Below are positions 1-8,084 of a DNA stretch of 35,056 nt, in pieces. Location of the stretch: assembly GCA_021648465.1 (NCBI GenBank), contig JAKISR010000019.1, forward strand, positions 1-35,056, given 5' to 3'. Source of the DNA: Sulfurimonas sp. Its GTDB lineage: Bacteria > Campylobacterota > Campylobacteria > Campylobacterales > Sulfurimonadaceae. The notes beneath the pieces were generated by a model, which was given only the letters and a program-made list of their open reading frames with translations, was not told the origin of the DNA and searched no databases. A program made the translations under genes and the position numbers. The first letter of the stretch is position 1. Each line of letters opens with the position of its first letter.

Positions 1-63
1 TATTATGATAGTTTAAAAATTAATGATGAGGATTACACTAATTCTAGTGAAAATGTAGCATAG
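1..63 (+). CDS. 3' end of an unidentified gene (partial)
   Basis: Frame 1 is open from the window edge to a TAG at 61-63, giving about 20 residues ending in NSSENVA. The tail is acidic and polar, as is common for a protein C-terminus. Only the tail is visible, so no function can be given, and a 20-codon open frame at a window edge could be chance. Confidence 0.4.
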   Translation, partial: YYDSLKINDEDYTNSSENVA

Positions 64-171
64 GGTAACAGGTGTTTAGGGAATTAGATTTTTGAAAAAG
101 TTGTCTTGACAAGTTGGGGTAGTATATTAAAATATTAAGAAAAGAAGCTAAAAGCACTAATATTATAATTA

Positions 172-2193
172 TTATACACTAACTTCTTTTATATCAGCAA
201 TATTTAATATGCTCTTATAAATTGATGCTATTAAGGATTTTCTGTTATTTTTAACAGCTTGATTTTCAGCATTTACCATAACTTCATCAAAGAATTTATC
301 TAACTGTGGTTTTAAGCCAAGTAGTGCATCTAGTTCTTCTTCATAAGAGTCATACTTCATACTTAATATTTCACTATATTTTAGATACAAAATTTTTTCA
401 GAAGCATCTTCAAAAAGTTTTATATCAACACTCATATCAACACAAAGATCAATATCTTTAGTGATATTTGCAACCCTTTTAAATGTTGAAGATATCTCAG
501 CAAAATTTTCACTCTCAACCATAATACTAAGTGCTTCAATCTTTTTACCAATTGCAAGCAGTTCTCTTTCTCCAGAAGCTAAAACAGCTTCAATTATAGA
601 AGGGTTTACTTTATAATATTGTTTTACACGCTCTAAGAAAAAATTCTCAAGGTTTTGCAAATCAAACTCTACATACTCTTTACTTAATTGCGAGAGAGTC
701 TTAACTATATCAAACTCTAAATTATGCTCCCAAGTTATTCTAATTAATCCATTTACAGCACGACGAAGAGCAAACGGATCACGAGAACCTGTAGGAATCT
801 GATTTACACTAAATAGCCCTAAAAGTGTGTCCAGTTTTAAGCTCATAGAAACTATAGCACTCATTATAGTTGATGGAAGCTCACTATCTTCACCATCAGG
901 TAAATATTGCTCAGTGATTGCAGTAACTACTTCTTTACTTTCACCCTGCTCTAAAGCATAATAACCTCCCATAAGCCCTTGAAGTTCTGTAAATTCATAA
1001 ACCATCTCACTCATTAAATCAGCTTTTGCAAGACTTACAGCACGCTCTAAAAGCTCTTTAGTAAAATTATTTGGAGTATATTTATCAAAAAGATTAAGAG
1101 CTATTTTTTTCTCACGCTCAATCTTATTTGCTACTGTACCTAAACCCCTAAAAAATGCAACTTTTTCAAGTCCTGTTGTACTTAATCCATTTTTTAAATC
1201 ATTATCATAAAAAAATAATCCATCAGCTAAACGTGGATGAAGAACTCTTTCATTTCCTTCAATTACTTTAGAAAAATCACTAGTTAATGCATTTGAAACA
1301 ACTACAAATTTATTTATTAATTTAGCATTTTTAAATACTGAAAAATATCTTTGATGTTCTTTCATAGAAGTAATAATAACTTCAGGGGGAAGTCTTAAAA
1401 ATTTCTCATTAAATGAACCAAGTAGTGCAGTTGGATTCTCAGAAAGAGCTATAACTTCATTAAGTAATTCATCATCTATTTCTATCTTTATATCATTTTC
1501 TTTTTCTAATCTTTTAAAATCATTTAAAATATTTTCACGTCTAAGTTCAGGAAAAAGCGTAACACCACCTTTTTCTAAAGTTTCAAAATAATCTTTAGCA
1601 CCACTAATATTTACCGCATCAAAATTTGAAATTCTATGAACAAAGGTTTGTTTCGTTGATTTAACATTAAAAAGCTCCATATCAATCAGCGCATCACCTA
1701 AGAGTACATTTATCCATCTTATAGGACGAATAAAACTCTCAACATTATCTCCCCACCTCATAGACTTACCAAAATCAAGTGATTTAATCCATGTTTCAAT
1801 TATATTAGGTAATAACTCAGTTGACTCTCTACCTATAACATCTTTTTTATAATAAAGAACCTCTTTAGAACCTTTGTTAATACGACTTATCTTTTCTAAA
1901 GCAACACCACATTTTTTTGCAAAACTATTCGCAGCAGGTGTCGGCTTACCATCTTTAAAAGCAACTGTTACAGGTGCACCAAAAAACTCTTTGACAGAAT
2001 CATCTTGGCTAGTTTTAAATTCTCTATGCCAAATTACTAAACGACGAGGTGTATAGTAAAATTCAAACTCACCTAGAAGTGAGTTTTTTTCTAAAACATC
2101 TGCATATTTCTTTTCAATATTTTTAAGTTCTTTTAAGAGAGCAATAGCGGGAAGCTCTTCTACACCTATTTCTATAAGTAGTGGTTTTAGCAT
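172..2193 (-). CDS. glyS: glycine--tRNA ligase, beta subunit
   Basis: Cytoplasmic aminoacyl-tRNA synthetase subunit. With the alpha subunit (GlyQ, not in this window) it charges tRNA-Gly. At 673 aa it is close to the usual 680-700 aa of bacterial GlyRS beta. The N-terminus MLKPLLIEIGVEELPA is the family hallmark. Other conserved blocks are FFGAPV, WGDNVESFIRPIRWI, TALLGSFNEKFLRLPPEV, the HQRYF motif and the GSRDPFALRRA motif of the HD-like core, followed by the C-terminal anticodon-binding region. The ATG start gives the family N-terminus directly. It is read toward the left edge, and glyQ is not adjacent, as is usual in Campylobacterota. Identification is secure. Confidence 0.97.
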   Translation of the reverse strand: MLKPLLIEIGVEELPAIALLKELKNIEKKYADVLEKNSLLGEFEFYYTPRRLVIWHREFKTSQDDSVKEFFGAPVTVAFKDGKPTPAANSFAKKCGVALEKISRINKGSKEVLYYKKDVIGRESTELLPNIIETWIKSLDFGKSMRWGDNVESFIRPIRWINVLLGDALIDMELFNVKSTKQTFVHRISNFDAVNISGAKDYFETLEKGGVTLFPELRRENILNDFKRLEKENDIKIEIDDELLNEVIALSENPTALLGSFNEKFLRLPPEVIITSMKEHQRYFSVFKNAKLINKFVVVSNALTSDFSKVIEGNERVLHPRLADGLFFYDNDLKNGLSTTGLEKVAFFRGLGTVANKIEREKKIALNLFDKYTPNNFTKELLERAVSLAKADLMSEMVYEFTELQGLMGGYYALEQGESKEVVTAITEQYLPDGEDSELPSTIMSAIVSMSLKLDTLLGLFSVNQIPTGSRDPFALRRAVNGLIRITWEHNLEFDIVKTLSQLSKEYVEFDLQNLENFFLERVKQYYKVNPSIIEAVLASGERELLAIGKKIEALSIMVESENFAEISSTFKRVANITKDIDLCVDMSVDIKLFEDASEKILYLKYSEILSMKYDSYEEELDALLGLKPQLDKFFDEVMVNAENQAVKNNRKSLIASIYKSILNIADIKEVSV

Positions 2194-2331
2194 TGTAAAC
2201 TCTTTATATTATAATTATTATCGCGATTTTATCCTTTATTTTGTTAAAGAAGCATAAATTAAATATTTCTTAACTAAGGCAAACTTTTGTTATTTTATGT
2301 TTATATAAAAGTTTTGCAAGCTACAATATCG

Positions 2332-2337
2332 TATAAT
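2332..2337 (+). promoter_or_regulatory. -10 box of the superoxide reductase promoter
   Basis: TATAAT lies 21 bases before the ATG at 2359. No good -35 is seen at normal spacing, which is usual for Campylobacterota sigma-70 promoters. The ribosome binding site AAAGGA follows at about 2347. Confidence 0.5.
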
Positions 2338-2358
2338 TTAAACAAAAAAGGATTTATA

Positions 2359-2742
2359 ATGCCAAAGATAAATAAATACGTAGATATAGATAGTGTTGAG
2401 CGTGAAGCTAAAAAAGATTTAATAGATCGTCATTCTCCATTTATTCACTGTGAAGATAGTGCAAAAAATGGTGAAATGTTTTCAATTACAGTAAAAATGG
2501 GAAATGAGTATACTCATCCTGATGATTTTGATCATTTTATCGCAAATATGTCACTTTTTAATGGTAATACTCTTTTAGCACGTGCTGACTTTATTCCTGG
2601 TACATTAGGAAATGTAAAATCTCATGCTCAAGTTACTTTTAATATTGTTCCAACTGGTTCAAAACTTAATCTTGTTGCTCATGCATACTGTACAAAACAT
2701 GGTGTTTGGGAATCAACTCCAGTAGAAGTGGCAGTAGTATAA
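2359..2742 (+). CDS. superoxide reductase (neelaredoxin / desulfoferrodoxin family)
   Basis: This 127-aa cytoplasmic protein is predicted to reduce superoxide to hydrogen peroxide at a square-pyramidal Fe(His)4(Cys) centre. All five iron ligands are visible: H25 in DRHSPFI, H53 and H59 in HPDDFDHF, and C111 and H114 in CTKHGVW. The N-terminal FeCys4 desulforedoxin domain is absent, so it is the one-iron class. The usual Glu-Lys pair before the first His (EKHVP) reads Asp-Arg here, a conservative change at the residues that guide the substrate. The frame is open further upstream, but the ATG at 2359 has the ribosome binding site and gives the family N-terminus. It stands alone with its own promoter and terminator. 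An aerotolerance role fits a microaerophile. Confidence 0.85.
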   Translation: MPKINKYVDIDSVEREAKKDLIDRHSPFIHCEDSAKNGEMFSITVKMGNEYTHPDDFDHFIANMSLFNGNTLLARADFIPGTLGNVKSHAQVTFNIVPTGSKLNLVAHAYCTKHGVWESTPVEVAVV

Positions 2743-2749
2743 CGCTCTT

Positions 2750-2785
2750 ATAATCCCATCTTAATGGGATTATCTATCTTTTTAA
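2750..2785 (+). terminator. rho-independent terminator after the superoxide reductase gene
   Basis: ATAATCCCAT (2750-2759) pairs perfectly with ATGGGATTAT (2764-2773) around a four-base loop, followed by a T-rich stretch (TATCTTTTT). It starts 7 bases after the stop codon. Confidence 0.8.
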
Positions 2786-2920
2786 ATCTAATATATAATT
2801 TTATTTTATTTCAGTAACATCATAATAGTAGACATTTGTGGAACATTTTTTGTTGCTTTCTAATAATAAGAAAGAGTTGTTTGAGATTGAATAGTACTAT
2901 GTTTAAAAATAATTATTTTC

Positions 2921-2948
2921 GATTTAAAGTAAAATATTTCAGGCTGAA
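2921..2948 (+). repeat. left terminal inverted repeat of the decayed IS
   Basis: The repeat starts GATTTAAAGTAAAATATTTC and ends GGCTGAA. It matches the reverse complement of 3878-3905 at 27 of 28 positions; the one difference is G versus A near the inner end. Confidence 0.85.
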
Positions 2949-3031
2949 AAGCACTTGAATGTACGGTATAGTAGGAATAAACAAAGGTTTATTTACAAAT
3001 GGCTGTACCCCAAGAGCAGGCTTTGCGCTAA

Positions 3032-3798
3032 AAAAGTACTAAAGAGTGTCCAAGTTGTGAAAGTTTTTTAACTAAAAAAGATGATAGAAAGTACGGAGCA
3101 CAAAGATATAAATGCACCCTATGCAGTACAAGTTTTTTCTCAAAAAGAAGACCAAATAAACTACAAAAAATTATTTTAACACCCTCAAGGGGTACCTCGA
3201 AAAGTATGTTTACAAGAGACAAACCTTAAGCAATTTAGCTGAGGAAAATAAGAGAAGTTCTCTATGGATTCAGAAACAAATATTTGAATATGAACCAGAG
3301 ATTAAATACCATAAACCAAAAGCAGTAGTTTTAGTTTGTGACGCCACTTAATGATGAAAGAAGAAGAGATAAGCTTGGTACTTTAGTTTTTGGGGTACCC
3401 CTTAGTGTAAAGATGATATCAATAAAGAGATACTTTTATTAAAACATATTGAAAATGAATTTTCAACTGGCTATAAACAATTGTTAAATCAACTTTTAAA
3501 GCTTGGCTATACCATTCTATTAGTTATAATAGATGACAAAAGAGACTTATACAGGGTTTTTAAGGAGTTTCCAATACAAATATACCACTCTTTCATCAAG
3601 CAAAGACTGTAAGAAGATATATGACAAAAAAATCACGAATACAAGCTGGAAAAGATTTGAAAAAATTATGTATCGTCTTACTCAAATAAATGAAAAAAAC
3701 TTCACTAGAAAACTAGATGAATGGTATGAAATCTATAAGGATTTCATAGAAGAGAAAAGCACAAACCTAGATACAAGAAAATCTTACTATACTCATTA
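3032..3798 (+). pseudogene. transposase remnant (IS256/Mutator-like with N-terminal zinc ribbon, IS1249-type)
   Basis: Translations in successive frames read as one protein. First comes a zinc ribbon, CPSC followed by YKCTLC (3032-3229). A shift then gives KRQTLSNLAEENKRSS and KPKAVVLVCDAT (about 3195-3351), where the DAT looks like the first catalytic Asp, followed at once by a stop. Then come KQLLNQLLKLGYTILLVIID (about 3470-3530) and a last frame with KKIMYRLTQINEKNFTRKLD (3533-3798). At least three frame changes or stops and missing sequence after DAT make it non-functional. The family is assigned from memory of IS1249-like proteins, so it is less certain than the fact that this is a transposase. 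Confidence 0.75.
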
Positions 3799-3877
3799 AA
3801 TTCATAGAGGATTAAGCAAAAGTTTGAAATTAAAACTGGTTGATGACTATCTTTTAAACCATAAGAAAAAATAATTA

Positions 3878-3905
3878 TTCAGCTTGAAATATTTTACTTT
3901 AAATC
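3878..3905 (-). repeat. right terminal inverted repeat of the decayed IS
   Basis: This is the inverted partner of 2921-2948. It ends at the element boundary in TTTACTTTAAATC. Confidence 0.85.
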
Positions 3906-3947
3906 CCATATTCTCAGAAGGTTCAACTAAAAACTACAATCTTTATC

Positions 3948-5525
3948 TTATAGATGTATAGATGGTTTATCTATATAAAAACCCTGAGAGAAATCTATTC
4001 CTAAAGACTTCACTTTATCCATAATTATACTTGAATGTACATACTCCGCGATAGTTTTAATACCTAGCTTTTTGGCAAATTCTACAATAGTTTCTACAAC
4101 TAAAAGTGCATTAGAATCTACATCTATATCTTTTACGAGTGAGCCATCTATTTTTATATAATCTACATTCATTCTAGTTAAATAACCAAAGTTAGAATAT
4201 CCACTACCAAAATCATCTATTGCTATTTTTGCACCATATCTCTTTATCTCTACAATAAAGCGTTCAACTTTTTTAAAATCTTCTATAGCATCAGATTCAA
4301 GAATTTCAAATATAACTCTACTTGATGCCTTTGAATTTTTTAATTTATCAATAATAAAATTAAATATTTCATTACTCATGATATCTTCTATAGCTAAATT
4401 TATTGAAAATTCATAATTATTATTTTCAAATGTAGCAAATGATTTATCAATAATAGTTTTAGTAATAATATTATAAATTTTTATTTTTTTTGCTACTGGA
4501 ATAAAAAGGGCTGGTGATAATATCTTTTTATTTTTATCTACTAATCTGGCTAAACATTCATATTTTTTTATTTCAGCAGTTTTTGTATCTATAATAGCTT
4601 GAAAATAAGGAACAATTTCTGAATTTTCTACAGCATATTTAATAATACCTGATAACTGTAGATTTCTTTTATATTCATCTTCAAACTTCATTCTATCTTC
4701 ATATATCCAAAAAGAGGCACCTACCTCTTTGGCATATTTAAGAGCCATAGAAACTTTTGAAAAAATATTTTTATTATTTTTATTTGTAGACGAAGCTAAT
4801 GTAAAATCAATATATATTTTAATATCTTGATACTCTATAATAATATTATTAATCTCTTGATAAAGATTAGATAGGTACTCTTTTAAGTCATAAAAACCCA
4901 TATTTTTATCTATTACAAATGCAAACTCATCACCAGAGAGTTTATAAATATCATATTTAGGAATTTTTTCTTTAAGATACCTTCCAACTTTTTCAATTAC
5001 ATAATCTCCGACTATATAACCATAAAAATTATTAATAATTTGAAAATTATCAATATTAAATATTACTAATGAAAAATTTTTACTGTCTTCTAAAATATTT
5101 CTAAGTTGATATTTATTAGGAAGGTTTGTTAAATGATCTGTAAAATATCTTTTAAATAATTTATTTTTATACTCTTTTATGCATGTATTTTTTTTAGTGA
5201 TTTGTAGATATAACTCACTTAATATCTCATCACTAATATTTTGAGAATCTATATTTGTTTTCAAATCAAAAATCGTTAAAATTATTTTTGATTTATCATT
5301 ATGCTTTAACAATATGATCTTACTATCTGGAGTTATTTTAGATAATTCATTTTTTAAACTCTGAACCAATACAGTATTGTGTATAAAAGATGTTATTTGT
5401 AGCAGTATGTTTTTATTTTTTAATCTTTTAAATCTTCTTATTACATTAGGAATGTCACTTGAAGATTCTAGTATAAAACTATTTACCTCTAATGTTTCGC
5501 CATCTATTTCCACATAATTCTCCAA
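3948..5525 (-). CDS. GGDEF-EAL domain protein, probable c-di-GMP phosphodiesterase
   Basis: This 525-aa protein has no membrane segment or signal peptide, so it is probably cytosolic. Residues 1-120 are a region I do not recognise. A GGDEF domain covers about 125-280 with the signature site read as SGDEF (197-201), then an EAL domain covers about 290-525. In the EAL domain the catalytic residues look intact: E323 (in ECLARL), N375, E407, D437-D438 (DDFGSGYS), K458, E494 (AEYV) and Q514. Phosphodiesterase activity is therefore likely. The GGDEF half has Ser for the first Gly and lacks an obvious RxxD inhibitory site, so it may be a weak cyclase or a GTP-sensing module. It is transcribed divergently from the glycosylase gene. 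The nearby type I secretion operon is a plausible but unproven c-di-GMP target. Confidence 0.88.
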   Translation of the reverse strand: MENYVEIDGETLEVNSFILESSSDIPNVIRRFKRLKNKNILLQITSFIHNTVLVQSLKNELSKITPDSKIILLKHNDKSKIILTIFDLKTNIDSQNISDEILSELYLQITKKNTCIKEYKNKLFKRYFTDHLTNLPNKYQLRNILEDSKNFSLVIFNIDNFQIINNFYGYIVGDYVIEKVGRYLKEKIPKYDIYKLSGDEFAFVIDKNMGFYDLKEYLSNLYQEINNIIIEYQDIKIYIDFTLASSTNKNNKNIFSKVSMALKYAKEVGASFWIYEDRMKFEDEYKRNLQLSGIIKYAVENSEIVPYFQAIIDTKTAEIKKYECLARLVDKNKKILSPALFIPVAKKIKIYNIITKTIIDKSFATFENNNYEFSINLAIEDIMSNEIFNFIIDKLKNSKASSRVIFEILESDAIEDFKKVERFIVEIKRYGAKIAIDDFGSGYSNFGYLTRMNVDYIKIDGSLVKDIDVDSNALLVVETIVEFAKKLGIKTIAEYVHSSIIMDKVKSLGIDFSQGFYIDKPSIHL

Positions 5526-5624
5526 AAAATATATTTATTTAATTTTAACATATTTTTAACATATAAAGTAGATTTTAACCATATATTTATTATACTAATT
5601 AAATACATTATTTAAGGGTCACTA

Positions 5625-6284
5625 TTGAAGTCTTTTCAAAATCTGTTACTTCTACAAAACCTATATCGACTTAGAGCTCTAGATTTTAAATATAGTGACC
5701 CTTTTTCTATAAATAAAAAAAACTTTATAGAAAAACCAAACTCAATTCAAGAATTAACAAATAATATCTCCACTTGCCATTTATGTGATTTAAGCAAATC
5801 TAGAACTCAAAACATGAGTGGTTTTGGAAATATAAATGCCAATCTAATGATAATAGATTACACAGTTTCATTAAATGAAGATATAACAAATTCTTATTTT
5901 ACTGGTCGAACTGGTGAGATTTTAACAAATATGATATTAAATGTCTTAAATTTATCTATTGAAGATGTATATTTTACGCATTGTGTTAAATGCAAACCTT
6001 TAAATTCAAATACTCCATCAACTTCAGAATGGGATTCATGCAAAGATTATCTATTTTCTCAAATAGAATTTATAAAACCTAAAGTTATTGTTACTTTAGG
6101 TAAAGATGCTTATGCTAAAGTTACATCTGAAAACGAAAACTTCCAAAATGTAAGAGGACATGTTATAAACTTTAAAGAATATAAACTGATTCCTATTGAA
6201 CACCCGAATCATCTACTTAGAAATCCTGATGATAAAAAAATTGCTCTAAAAGATTTAAAAACTATAAAGAGTTGCATATGCTAA
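5625..6284 (+). CDS. uracil-DNA glycosylase superfamily protein (family 4-like, Fe-S)
   Basis: A 219-aa protein with the family-4 layout. Four cysteines suited to a [4Fe-4S] cluster are C51 and C54 (CHLC), C123 (CVKCKP) and C139 (WDSCKDYL). Also present are the FTGRTGEIL block, VIVTLGKDA, and the C-terminal uracil-binding motif HPNHLLRNP (H193). The N-terminal catalytic motif, normally GEAPG or GEGPG with an essential Glu, reads DYTVS (79-82), so glycosylase activity is doubtful. The TTG start at 5625 follows TAAGGG at good spacing. The gene overlaps the start of the next gene by 7 bases, so the two are probably co-translated. Its expected role is base-excision repair of deaminated cytosine, or a related role if the active site has been repurposed. 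Confidence 0.82.
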   Translation: MKSFQNLLLLQNLYRLRALDFKYSDPFSINKKNFIEKPNSIQELTNNISTCHLCDLSKSRTQNMSGFGNINANLMIIDYTVSLNEDITNSYFTGRTGEILTNMILNVLNLSIEDVYFTHCVKCKPLNSNTPSTSEWDSCKDYLFSQIEFIKPKVIVTLGKDAYAKVTSENENFQNVRGHVINFKEYKLIPIEHPNHLLRNPDDKKIALKDLKTIKSCIC

Positions 6285-7540
6285 AAATATATTTTATTAT
6301 TTTACTTATTCCATTTACTATGCTTGCGCAAAGCTTTTTAATTTCAAATATTAAAATTCCGCAAACACAAGTTCAAAATTTAGATCCTTACCCATGTAAT
6401 GAAGAATGTATGCAAAACTATCTTAAAAATGATTTCATTTTCTCATTTTTATCACATGCAACTGCAGAACTTGAAAATGAAATACTTCAAAGAGAGAGAG
6501 AGAAATTTATAAATCTTTTTAATCTTAGATCAAAAGCAGTAAGTAAAAAACTTCGTATTGCTCTTCTTCTGCCATACAACATAATCGGTAGATACGCATC
6601 ATCAACAACAAATGCTTCCTTTGCTTATTTGATGGCTAAAAATCACCCTTTTGAATTAAAAAGTTATAAGATAGAAGATGAAAGTTATGAAGAGATATCA
6701 AAAGCATTATTAAAAATAAAAAATGATAAGTTTTATTATATAATCGCTCCTTTAACTCAAAACGGTGAAAACATTATCTCAAAGATTAATCCAAAAATAA
6801 ATATATATTTTCCAACAATAAATAAAAGAGATACAAATACTACTTCAAAATATTTATATTATGGAGGTATAGACTATAGAGCACAAAGTGATTTATTACT
6901 TTTTGAAGCAGAATCTCCTTTAGTTATATTTCATGATAAATCTAAAATAGGAAAAGCACTCTCCGATTATCAAGAAAATGAATTTTATAAAAGAAATGTT
7001 TTAATAAATATCAACAATGAAAATAAAGAAGATGTTCAAGTTTTTGATGAAGAAGTTAATGTCATAAAATTTTCTATACCAAAAAGAACAACAAATTTAG
7101 AAAAAAATTTAAAAGATAATAAAAAAATTATAGAAGGTTCATTTTTCATCAATACCCCCATTATAAAAAGTGGCATGATTATGTCTCAACTTACACTGTA
7201 TGAAACAAATGCAACAAATATTTTATCTACACAAACGAATTATAATCCTTTACTTCTTTCAATGACTCAGTACCAAGATAGAAAAAACATGATTATTGCA
7301 AATTCAATAACTAAAAATAAAGATGTTTTAATTGAAACAAATTATCTTTTAGGAAATGATATAGTGTATGATTGGATTAACTATACAACTACCATAGGGA
7401 TGGATTACTTTTTTTATCTAATAAAAGATGAGGAAAGAGTGTATGATATAGAAGTTAAGGATAACCAAATGATATATGACATTGAGCTACTTCAACCATC
7501 TCTTTCAAGATTTATTAGTTATCGCTCTGCTAGAGAATAG
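6278..7540 (+). CDS. unknown exported protein, weakly like periplasmic-binding / LpoA-type folds
   Basis: I chose the ATG at 6278, preceded by AAAGAG, over a TTG two codons earlier; this gives 420 aa. Residues 1-18 form a signal peptide ending MLAQS, so the product is probably periplasmic. Two cysteines (C40 and C44 in CNEEC) are close together. The stretch KLRIALLLPYN (about 92-102) and the later YIIAPLTQNGENIISKI resemble the opening strands of type-1 periplasmic-binding folds, as in LpoA-like penicillin-binding protein activators. The similarity is weak and seen by eye only. The gene overlaps the glycosylase gene at its start, and its last 36 bases overlap the converging thioesterase gene. 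I do not recognise the family. Confidence 0.7.
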   Translation: MLKIYFIILLIPFTMLAQSFLISNIKIPQTQVQNLDPYPCNEECMQNYLKNDFIFSFLSHATAELENEILQREREKFINLFNLRSKAVSKKLRIALLLPYNIIGRYASSTTNASFAYLMAKNHPFELKSYKIEDESYEEISKALLKIKNDKFYYIIAPLTQNGENIISKINPKINIYFPTINKRDTNTTSKYLYYGGIDYRAQSDLLLFEAESPLVIFHDKSKIGKALSDYQENEFYKRNVLININNENKEDVQVFDEEVNVIKFSIPKRTTNLEKNLKDNKKIIEGSFFINTPIIKSGMIMSQLTLYETNATNILSTQTNYNPLLLSMTQYQDRKNMIIANSITKNKDVLIETNYLLGNDIVYDWINYTTTIGMDYFFYLIKDEERVYDIEVKDNQMIYDIELLQPSLSRFISYRSARE

Positions 7541-7906
7541 TTTCATAATTAACTCCTTGACATCTTGGGTTATTTTTTGGGGTTTTGAATTAAAATCAAC
7601 ATACACTAAGCTTATATTTAACTCAAATATTTTCTTATCACTCTTATAAATATTTTGAAGTAATTTAAAAGAAGCAGCTTTAAACTCTATAAGCTCACTA
7701 ATAACTTCTAATTCATCTCCAAGTTTAGCACTTGCTATATAGTTAGCTTCTAATCTTTTTGCTACAAAGTGTCCTTTTGCTAAAACGGGAGTTATTTTTT
7801 GATTAAAGAAAACATCACTTCTAGCTCTTTCACAAAAATTTAAATAATTAGAATGATATACAACTCCTCCCGTATCTGTATCTTCATAATAAACTCTTAA
7901 CCTCAT
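7505..7906 (-). CDS. ybgC: YbgC-type acyl-CoA thioesterase
   Basis: A 133-aa single hot-dog domain, the normal length of the family. The N-terminal signature YYEDTDTGGVVYHSNYLNF contains the catalytic Asp and is followed by the ERAR motif. The family hydrolyses acyl-CoA or acyl-ACP thioesters in the cytoplasm and in many Gram-negatives is linked to the Tol-Pal system, but no tol genes are seen here. The 3' end overlaps the converging upstream gene by 36 bases. The start ATG follows a GGAGAT ribosome binding site. Confidence 0.9.
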   Translation of the reverse strand: MRLRVYYEDTDTGGVVYHSNYLNFCERARSDVFFNQKITPVLAKGHFVAKRLEANYIASAKLGDELEVISELIEFKAASFKLLQNIYKSDKKIFELNISLVYVDFNSKPQKITQDVKELIMKLFSSRAITNKS

Positions 7907-8034
7907 TGTATATCTCCTTTATTATTAATTTTTATTTATTTGACAAAATTATAACAATATATTATTAAAATTATTAGTTATGTTTAATATAAAAAATATT
8001 TATACATTATTTAACAATATTCAGTATAACTTAA

Positions 8035-8040
8035 TATAAT
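8035..8040 (+). promoter_or_regulatory. -10 box upstream of the type I secretion operon
   Basis: TATAAT lies 44 bases before the ATG at 8085, in a very AT-rich divergent intergenic region (7907-8084). No clear -35 is seen. The ribosome binding site AAAGAGGG follows at about 8070. Confidence 0.4.
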
Positions 8041-8084
8041 AAATTGTAAACTGCAATAATATTAAATGAAAGAGGGTATTAAAT

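Larger units (their letters stand above)
2921..3905. mobile_element. decayed insertion sequence with 28-bp terminal inverted repeats
   Basis: A 985-bp element is bounded by inverted repeats at 2921-2948 and 3878-3905 (27 of 28 bases match). Inside are fragments of one transposase spread over several frames. It is shorter than an intact element of this kind should be, so part of the transposase has been lost. No target-site duplication is evident at the outer edges: the flanks TTATTTTC and CCATATTC differ. The rest of 2786-3947 outside the element holds no gene that I can see. Confidence 0.8.

Noticed and set aside
2287..2358. Upstream extension of the superoxide reductase start
   Set aside because: The frame is open, but the extension has no ribosome binding site, contains the -10 box, and adds residues absent from the family.
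3028..3222. Minus-strand ORF of 64 codons inside the IS remnant
   Set aside because: It is the shadow of the plus-strand zinc-ribbon transposase fragment, which has clear Cys motifs; the minus-strand translation looks like nothing known.
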